The translations under genes were made by a program, and so were the position numbers. The notes under the pieces were generated by a model. That model had not been told where the DNA came from, did no database searches, and saw only the letters and a list, made by a program, of their open reading frames with translations. Shown here in pieces: positions 57,091 through 64,000 of a stretch of 64,000 nt of DNA. Source of the DNA: Sternotherus odoratus (lineage: Eukaryota; Chordata; Testudines; Kinosternidae); contig JAVMKO010000003.1 of assembly GCA_032164245.1 (NCBI GenBank), forward strand, positions 64,426,390-64,490,389. The letters are read 5' to 3'. Positions within the stretch are counted from its first letter, which is position 1; the number at the start of each line of letters is the position of its first letter.

Positions 57091-57128
57091 AATAAAGAAA
57101 CCGTGATTTTTAAAACAGTGTATTTATT
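57091..57128. terminator. Overlapping convergent poly(A) signals
   Basis: AATAAA at 57091-57096 serves the plus-strand accessory gene, and TTTATT at 57123-57128 (AATAAA on the minus strand) serves the transposase gene. The two genes end about 130 bases apart, so their 3' ends overlap. Confidence 0.7.
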
Positions 57129-57214
57129 TCCTCTGCAAGCATCGGGAGGGGGGGAGGGAAAGAGGGTGCAAGGATGGCAGGCTTAGGGGCTGAGCAGAGC
57201 AAGGGACCGGGTTG

Positions 57215-58572
57215 TCAAACGTCATCTTGGGCACTCATGAAACTGGTTTTCAAGGCGTCCCTGAGGCACAGCGCCTCTTGGTGCGCTCTTCTACTTTCCC
57301 TGGTGTCTGGCTGCTGGTAAGCAGCAGACAGTAAATTTGCCTCCCAGCCCGCCATAAACATTTCCCCCTTGCTCTCACAGAGATTGTGGAGCACAGAGCA
57401 AGCAGCAATAACAATGGGGATATTTCTCTCACTGATGTCTGAGCGAATCAGTAATGAATTCCATCTCCCCTTCAGACGGCCAAATGCACACTCTACTGCC
57501 ATCCTGCACTTGCTCAGCCTGTAATTGAACAGCTCCTGACCCCTGTCCAGGGCCCCAGTGTAGGGCTTCATAAGCCAGGGCATTAAGGGGTAGGCTGGGT
57601 CCCAATGAGAACGATGGGCATTTCCACACACACACACCCCACGGAAATTTTCTGGTCGGGGAAGAAAATCCCTTGCTGCAGCTGTCTAAAAAGCCTAGAG
57701 TTCCTGAAAACACGAGTGTCATGAACCTTTCCCGGCCACCCCACGTACAGGTCGGTGAAACATCCCTCGTGGTTAACCACTGCCTGCATGACCATAGAAT
57801 AATATTCCTTCCGGTTTCTGTACTCTGCGGCCTCATTGTCCGGTGCCAGGATAGGGATATGAGTCCCATCTATAGCCCCACCACAGTTAGGGAATCCCAT
57901 GGCGGCAAAGCCATCTATTGTAGCTTGCAGGTTTCCAAGGTTTATAACCCTGGGTAGCAGCTGCTCGACGATTGCCCTGCTTACTTGCATCATAGCAGAG
58001 CCCACTGTAGATTTACCCACCCCAAACTGATTCGCGACCGACCGGTAGCTGTCTGGCGTTGCAAGCTTCCAGAGGGCTATCAACACTCGCTTCTGAACTG
58101 TGAGGGCTGCCCTCATTCTGGCATTCTTGCGCCGGAGGGCCGGGGAAAGCAAGTCACAAAGTTCCATGAACGTGCCCTTACGCATGCAAAAGTTTCTGAG
58201 CCACTGGGAGTCATCCCAGACCCGCAGCACTATGCGATCCCACCAGTCAGTGCTTGTTTCCCTGGCCCAGAATCGGCGTTCCATGGCATGAGCCTGCCCT
58301 ATTGCCACCAAATTAGCCAGATTGTCGGTCGCCCTACTTCCAAAAACCGCAGTGTCCCTGTCCCTGCAATGCATGTCCAGGTCCATGTCCTCCTCCTCCT
58401 CCTCCTCCTCCTCCTCCTCCTCCTCCTCCTCCTCCTCACTGTCATCAGCTTCCAGAAAGCACAGTTGTCTCCGGATCGCATTCCTCTGCAGACGATGCAG
58501 CATAAAATCCAGAACAAGGCAGGAGGTCTTCACAACGGCCAGTGCTGCAGTGATGGCATCTGCGGGCTCCAT
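57215..58572 (-). pseudogene. Harbinger DDE transposase, frameshifted
   Basis: The first frame (58572-57583, 329 residues) starts at the only upstream Met, before a conserved helix. It has a 16-glutamate run (46-61), a helix-turn-helix-like region (about 155-205, SYRSVANQFGVGKSTVGSAM), and the first two catalytic aspartates in GGAIDGTHIPI (D235) and GKVHDTRVF (D285). The frame then changes at a CA repeat (57628-57640). The second frame (57637-57215) continues with WDPAYPLMPWLMKPY and AVECAFGRLKGRW, which carries the catalytic glutamate. All DDE residues are present, so one small indel is the main defect. Family: HARBI1-like nuclease (DDE_Tnp_4). Confidence 0.95.
58388..58437. repeat. CCT/AGG trinucleotide run
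   Basis: About sixteen CCT units in frame encode the glutamate run of the Harbinger transposase on the minus strand. The short acidic stretch of relatives has probably expanded here by slippage. Confidence 0.9.
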
Positions 58573-58991
58573 GCTTGCACTGCTATGGCGTTAGCGCAGG
58601 GCGGGGATGGGGCTTGAATAATGGGATGCCTACCCACGAGTGCACAGCTCGAAATGGTGTCAGTGGAAAAAAAGGGCGTGAAATGATGACATGCCTACCC
58701 ACAGTGCAGCACTCGAAATGGTGTCGGCGTCACAAAAAAAAGGGCGTGGAATGATGACATGTCTACCCACAGTGCAGCACTCAAAATGGTGCCTGCTGGG
58801 GGCTCCGGGAACTGTGGGATAGGTACCCATAGTGCAATGCTCGCTATGTCGACACTTGCAAAAGTTGTAAGGACAGACACTGTCGACCTGCTGTGCTTTG
58901 TGGGGACGCACTAAGTCGACTTTATAAAGTCTGCTTTAGAAAATCGACTTAAGGGCAATCGACCTACTGCTGTAGTGAAGACGTACCCTTA

Positions 58992-60809
58992 GTTGTGCCC
59001 ACTTGCCACCTTTGTTTCCTACCATGCTAAGGTGAAGACGAATGATGCAGTTCTTCACTGACTACCTAGACCCACCTTTTTTGCTGTCCTCCTATTTCAT
59101 AGAGAATCACATTCATCTCAACATCACCTCTTGGTAAATCAGCCACAAGCCTTTTCACATGGTTAAAGAAAATGACAAGCACCAAACTCTGAATTTACTA
59201 GTCTTTTTCACTTTATAGACCAATCAGACTCTTCTGAATCTGGATCAGAACAGAATCAATTTTTAATGATGACTAATTTGTCTGATGGATTTAGCTTTTT
59301 CTGCTCACAGAACATCTACAACCAAATAATGATATCCTTGAATTTATTCTTCACAATTATTTATTCAACTGTTTTCAACTTTGTGGATGAATCTGTGAGT
59401 ATTCGCTATATACCACTCAAGATTTGTGTTAGGATATGTCTACACAGCAAGGAAAGGTGTGACTGTAGCATGAGCAGTCATACCTGTGTTAGCTTTAATC
59501 TAGCTAGCATGGGTAACAATAGTAGTTTAATCGTGGTGGCATAGCCTTTAGTTCTCATTTTCTTGGTTTTTTTTTAAATAGTTTATGCTAAACTGAAATA
59601 AAGCACTCAGTTCCAAAAAGAGTGCCAGGCAAGGAGTTTGCACTAATTTAGCAAAATCATGTTCTACACTGATTTCATTAAATATGTGCTCAAAGTATGT
59701 GCATAAACCAGCCCTAAAATGTGATTGCTCACCAGCCACTTTTAGCAAATACAAAAGGGCCATGAATGTGGATGAAGCCAACTCATGTATAAATATTTAA
59801 ATGAATATTTATGGAAAGTTTTATATGATTCGCTCACCACCGATTTAGAAATAAGGAATTTTTCTATTGCTTTTTAGAAAGGCTTGCTGTAGAGAGAGGC
59901 CCAAGCTACTGTGTTTGAATGTGACTCCAAATCCAGATTTTTCCTAAAGTTTAAGTTTGGATCCAGGGTTTTGATTGAGGCTCCTCTCTAATGTAAATAG
60001 GATATTGTCTTTGAATACACCAGGCATACAATGGGGCAACAGTCAACCTCATAGAATGTCAGACAATTTGTTGTCTCTTCTCTGTGGTGTGTTAATGGAT
60101 GCTATTATCATTGCCCCTGATTAGCTCTGGCTAGCAATCACACTGGAACCTCGGAACGATAGAAATGCCTGATTTATTTCATTCAAGGCATTCCATTGTG
60201 CAAAGCTGGGATTTTCTGTTCCAAGTATTAAGTGTCAGAGGGTAGAAAGAATTTAATGCCAATTAAATCCTATAAGAATAAGCATTCTTTACACTTTTGC
60301 TGGGAGGAGTGTCAAATACCCCAGGAATGATTTTTCACTGAGATTCCACTGAAATTCAAATGGCAGCTCTACATACATTCCTGCAGTGCATGAAATAATC
60401 TGCACACAACAATGTCATTCACTCTGTGGACTAACTGAAACCACTCTTGAGACATGTGGATCTTTGCTGCTTCTTTCCCAGCTGAACCTCATCCTTACAA
60501 CATGATTAATACCGGCCTAATGGCACATAACTTCTGCTTCCTAAGATTGGGATCAGACCACCAACTTGACTCTGTATTATAAATCAATGCTCCATAACAG
60601 TCAGCAATTCCAATGGAAACTACTTGGCTCCATTAAAGCACAGAACAGTTTAGATTAATTCAGGCTAGTTGTATTTCATGTAGTTTTTATTTTCCTTTCA
60701 TCTGTGATTTTTAAATGAATAGACTACAGTATACTTTTTTGCCTATTTATTTTAGCAAAAACTCTTTTGTAATATGAACAAGCTGCTTTAGGAGCAGGGA
60801 TTTGCCATT
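58992..60809. other. No recognised gene; one MITE fragment
   Basis: 59436-59560 holds a MITE fragment (GGATATGTCTACACAGCAAG, GTGTGACTGTAGCATGAGCA, CTAGCTAGCATGGGTAAC). The rest is AT-rich with no recognised domain. Confidence 0.45.
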
Positions 60810-61740
60810 GTACCTTTAACAAAACCCAACCAGGATTGTGCTGGGGGGCAAAAGGTATTGTACTGCCCTACCAATGGAAGGATGGGAGACAGAGAGTGAG
60901 AATAGAAGATTCAAAACCATAAATCAGATGTGCTTATTATTCAAAGGCAGGTAAACCTAAATAACCCGCAGTGCTCTGTGTAAAGAGCCTAAACACTGAC
61001 AGATCCTGTTCTAGCCCCAGGCCTACCTTGCTGCCTCCTCCCAACTTGTCCTTATGCAACCTAGTAAAGACGAAAAGACTTGAAGAGCATCCCAAACTGC
61101 TCTCCAGCGAAAGCAGGTTGTGAGTATGAACCGGGTTTTATAAATCATAACAGATTGTAACCTTCTGCTCTGATGAAGAGGGGATGGGAAGATAGCGATC
61201 TTTCCATAAACACGGCTTTAAAACACCTTTTACCTGAACTTCATGTATATTTATTATTTGTATTGCAGCAATGCTTAGGAGCCCTAGTGATCGACCAGGA
61301 CCCCACTGAGGTAGGTGCTGTAAGAACACAGAACCAAAAGACAATCCCTTCTCCCAAAAGCTTACAGGCTAAGTGTAAACCCAGAGACAAGAGATGGATA
61401 CATTATCAGCCTCCAGAGATTATTTTTTAAAATATTTCTTAAATAGTTGATACATCTTTAAATCTTTAACTCCACTTTAACAAACCTTTTCCTGTGTGAA
61501 TACATATTTAAGAACTGTGCCATTCTTCAGTGTCTGATTGGTTTAAAACTAATTCTGAGACAATAGTGTTTTCTTCTTGACATTTGTTTTACTGTTAATG
61601 ATAATGCTGGAACCTGTGGCATGCCCACATCCAGCTGCATCAGACACATCAAAATCAGTGACAGGATGGAACCAAATTACTAGGCCTTTTTGTGGCTGAG
61701 GAGCCATGTGATGCACCACAATGCAAGATGACAACTGAAA
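60810..61740. repeat. Copy B of an old duplication (partner 49200-50260)
   Basis: Collinear anchors to the partner are ACCTTTAACAAAAC (60815), TAAATCAGATGTGCTTATTA (60919), GTGCTCTGTGTAAAG (60970), TCCTTATGCAACC (61050) with AAACTGC (61094), and CAGCTGCATCAGACACA (61632). Beyond it, CACAGCAAAGAAAACCTCAG (61764) and TTTGACATCTGCATGGCATT (61895) match 54352 and 54503. Confidence 0.5.
61245..61380 (+). mobile_element. L2/CORE-SINE-like tail fragment
   Basis: TTATTATTTGTATTGCAGCA, AGGAGCCCTAGTGATCGACC, AGGACCCCACTGAGGTAGG, TGCTGTAAGAACACAGAAC and AAAGCTTACAGGCTAAG form the same tail as 12704-12832, here better preserved. Duplication copy A does not show it at the matching place, so it may have inserted after the duplication. 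Confidence 0.6.
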
Positions 61741-62047
61741 CATTTTCAGACTTCAATTTAACCACAGCAAAGAAAACCTCAGGACTCTAGATCAGAGAAA
61801 GAGAGGTGTTTGCAAACTGTAAAGGGGGAAGGGATTTGGTTTTTTGCTTCTTCACAGGTTCAAGATCTCTGACTTTTTGCCAGTTGCAAAAGGGTTTTGA
61901 CATCTGCATGGCATTATAAAAATCTTGTAGCTTTCAGGAGCGATGGAGGGATGGAGCAAAGGGGTGGGGATTTAGTTCCAGTGGTTGGCAGGACAACCTT
62001 TGACTGCCTAGACTGGCAAAAATAACTAACAAAAGAACAGAGAACTA

Positions 62048-62235
62048 GGGGCATGTCTACACTGCAGCATAAGCCTTGGATTCAAACACAGACACAAACC
62101 TAACCCCCTTCTGTCTATATATATATCTCACACTAACCTAGGCCTCGGATCAATGGCCCCAGGACCCCACTGGAGTGGAAATTCAAGCCTGAGTCAAGCC
62201 AGGACCCTATTGCTTTGCAGTGTAGACATAACCCC
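62048..62235. mobile_element. MITE of the GTCTACACTGC type
   Basis: GGGGCATGTCTACACTGCAG is mirrored by TGCAGTGTAGACATAACCCC at the right. ACTA flanks both sides (62044-62047, 62236-62239). The four-base match may be a 3-bp duplication plus chance. No coding capacity. Confidence 0.75.
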
Positions 62236-62419
62236 ACTAGTTTTGTGCTCTGGGGGTCTTTCAAAAGTATCTGATCATCCCAAATGTCAATTTTCTTTGT
62301 CCTCTGGATTGTCAAATGTGGTGGATGGTAAAGTTTTCCCACCCTGCACCACAAATACACAGCTAGAGCAGCCACATTTTGGAAGAGTGGTAGGAAGGCT
62401 GGGATATGGGTGAGTAGAC

Positions 62420-62580
62420 TCAAACTTGCACAATGCAGTGTAGACACTGGAGCCCAAATTGGGATCCAGGGTTCAATAATTCCTAATCTGGGATTAAGAA
62501 TGAGTTATAGGTTAACAAACCCAGGATCTGCCAATTTGAGTTCTACTAACTCTGGGCTTAAATTGAAGTGTAGTCCCCCA
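62420..62580. mobile_element. MITE fragment, degraded
   Basis: GCAGTGTAGACACTGGAGCC, GGGATCCAGGGTTCAA, AACAAACCCAGGATCTG and GAAGTGTAGTCCCC belong to the same broad family as 62048-62235. Ends unclear. Confidence 0.4.
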
Positions 62581-62837
62581 TCATATCTCCCTTCCTCCAT
62601 GCTGTCCCCTACACATGGAGAACCCTCCCTAAACCTCTTTGTCAAACAACCTGTCTCACCTCATTCAAATCCTGTCTAAAAACTCACTTCTGGCCTCATC
62701 CCCTATGTAAAGGAAGCAAAATAAAACAACAGAACCATCATGATTTGTTCATGCCTTTCTGAATGATTGTGTTAGGTCATTGTGACCCTTGTTTTTCTTT
62801 TTCTTTTTCTTTTTTTTGCCTTGTTTGTGTCAAGTTT

Positions 62838-62967
62838 GGACCCCAAATCCTGCAAACACTTACCCCCATGCTTAACTTTACTACTGTGTGCAGTCCCATT
62901 GATTTTGGTCGAACTAAAAACAGTAGTACAGTTAAGCACATAAATAAGTATTTGCAGGATTGGGGCC
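62838..62967. repeat. Palindromic repeat, well preserved
   Basis: GGACCCCAAATCCTGCAAAC is mirrored at the right by TTTGCAGGATTGGGGCC, ATGCTTAACTTTACTACTGT by AGTAGTACAGTTAAGCAC, around CCATTGATTTTGGTCG. Best copy in the window of the family at 6474-6600 and 23852-23962. Confidence 0.65.
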
Positions 62968-64000
62968 TTCCATTGCAAATTTTTAGGGATAGATCTGTGT
63001 CCTTCCACTTTCAGTGATGAACCTACCAGACCTTTGACTGCTCAGAAATAATTACTAATAATAACAACTCTCTTCATATTCTTCTCTGAATTACAACTGT
63101 CCAAACTCATTGACTTTATATCATGCCACCATTTCACCTCTGCAAACCCACTGTAACCAAGGGTGCGCCAGGGTTCAAGGTAGCCCTCAATCCAATATGT
63201 GCTTAAGTGATTTGCTGGACTGAAGTTTTAATTAACAATTCTGATATTGTGAGATCCAAAAGGAATCTATTTCATTCTCCCACCATTCTGTTGGTTCTGC
63301 AGGGCTAACTTGAATTTAAAAAGTAAATTAATTTTTGTTCCTAGCAGAGATTATTCTAACAACACATGGAGAGCAGGCCTATTGGGCACAAAGGTGGGAT
63401 TTCTTTTCGTAGTCACTTTTTGTGCAGAACCACAATTTAAAGTTTAAATTTGAATTTGTAACCAGCAGTTTCAAGGGCTAAGATTCGTCTCCATTATTAT
63501 ATCATCATTCTGAAGAAGAAAACTCAATAGTCTTGTTGGATAGTGCTGCTGAAACGAAATGTTGCGGAGTTCTACCGCTGAGACAGTGGTAAACAATTGA
63601 ACCCATATATAGGCGGTGTGGCAAGAGTCTGGGAGTGCTTACAATGCAGGATGTTATGTAAAGTTATTATTTTATTCACCCATGGGACAGAGAAGGATAA
63701 TATGATTCCCTTTTCTGACATCATGGCTGATATCTATTAGTTGAGTGACTTTGAGGGTAGGAAGTGTGAATTCCCACACATTATGTATGTAATTTTCAGT
63801 TGATTTGCTGTCTGGCTTTGTGTTGATAGAGATGGAAGATGGCTTGGTATAGGCATAGGTGATTGGCTGGGTGAATTTAATGGGGAAAGCAGCCAAGCTA
63901 GCAAGTTTGAAGCTACTTCTGAATCTGGAGATGTAAGCCGGAGGATGGGAGAGGAAGGAAAAAGACATATTGTTTTAGGCTCTTTTCCTGTTGAAGGAGG
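62968..64000. other. No recognised gene
   Basis: AT-rich DNA. 63510-63567 contains CTGAAGA and, 38 bases on, ACGAAATGTTGCGG, which recalls PLE-type hammerhead tails. The stretch between does not pair convincingly. The final minus frame (63968-63672, 98 codons) has no recognised family. Confidence 0.35.

Larger units (their letters stand above)
55043..58988. mobile_element. PIF/Harbinger transposon, nearly complete
   Basis: TTA flanks both sides (55040-55042, 58989-58991). The left end GGGCTGGTCCCCACTAGGGC and the right end CTGTAGTGAAGACGTACCC are related inverted repeats. Deeper in, CGTCGACTTTAACGACG and AAGTCGATATA at the left echo AAGTCGACTTTATAAAG and AATCGACTTAAGG at the right. It has two convergent genes: an accessory DNA-binding-type protein on the plus strand and a DDE transposase on the minus strand. 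This is the normal Harbinger plan, in which both proteins are needed to move. Its 3.9 kb includes a tandem array in the plus-strand intron. Both genes are defective. Confidence 0.95.

Noticed and set aside
57673..58617. Plus-strand frames of 94-210 codons
   Set aside because: Antisense shadows of the Harbinger transposase, including the leucine run opposite the glutamate repeat.
1..64000. CRISPR arrays, bacterial operons, ribosome-binding sites, plasmid or phage origins
   Set aside because: Nothing of prokaryotic type is seen; the repeats are transposon ends and satellites, and the long-range composition is vertebrate.
1..64000. tRNA, rRNA or snRNA genes
   Set aside because: No cloverleaf with intact A and B boxes or other RNA-gene hallmark was found by eye; a covariance scan would be decisive.

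Overview
The window looks like a stretch of amniote nuclear DNA with no recognisable host gene. The mix of CR1 LINE relics, Penelope-like element (PLE) tails, an ERV-like solo LTR, many hAT elements with 8-bp target duplications, and Harbinger elements and MITEs with TTA/TAA duplications best fits a sauropsid, most likely a turtle (Testudines). A crocodilian is the second choice. The assignment rests on remembered repeat families, not on a database search.

Layout: 0-5.7 kb holds the 5' half of a CR1-type LINE on the minus strand (relics of ORF1 and of the ORF2 endonuclease), a Tigger-like MITE, a PLE tail split by a hAT MITE, a MITE nested in a MITE, and a PLE coding relic. 5.7-16.3 kb holds a purine tract, more PLE tails (one a head-to-head inverted pair), a deleted hAT element with its transposase C-terminus, and nested hAT and Harbinger-type MITEs. 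16.5-17.6 kb is a solo LTR split by a 222-bp PLE insertion that is a near-perfect palindrome carrying two hammerhead-ribozyme-like cores. 22.4-23.2 kb is a long palindromic element with a hAT MITE in one arm. 24.3-25.9 kb is a GC-rich hAT-in-hAT nest with a C-rich minisatellite. 26.8-27.5 kb is a second copy of the LTR, without the PLE. 27.7-31.1 kb is a decayed autonomous hAT element with an exact 8-bp duplication. 31-49 kb is mostly unassigned DNA with three CR1 pieces and a second Tigger-like MITE. 51.6-54.0 kb is a younger hAT element whose transposase frame is broken by only two stop codons. 55.0-59.0 kb is a Harbinger element with two convergent genes: a DDE transposase (frameshifted at a CA repeat) and an accessory protein whose N-terminal DNA-binding exon seems lost, beside a four-copy tandem repeat. 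60.8-62.0 kb resembles 49.2-54.6 kb, which suggests an old duplication.

Functionally this is a palimpsest of mobile elements. Only the Harbinger element and the 51.6-54.0 kb hAT element come close to intact coding capacity, and neither is intact. The short elements carry terminal inverted repeats that transposases of these classes could have mobilised in trans. The points most worth following are the palindromic hammerhead-bearing PLE insertion with a matching empty site in the window, and the hAT insertion dated by the opposite arm of its host palindrome.
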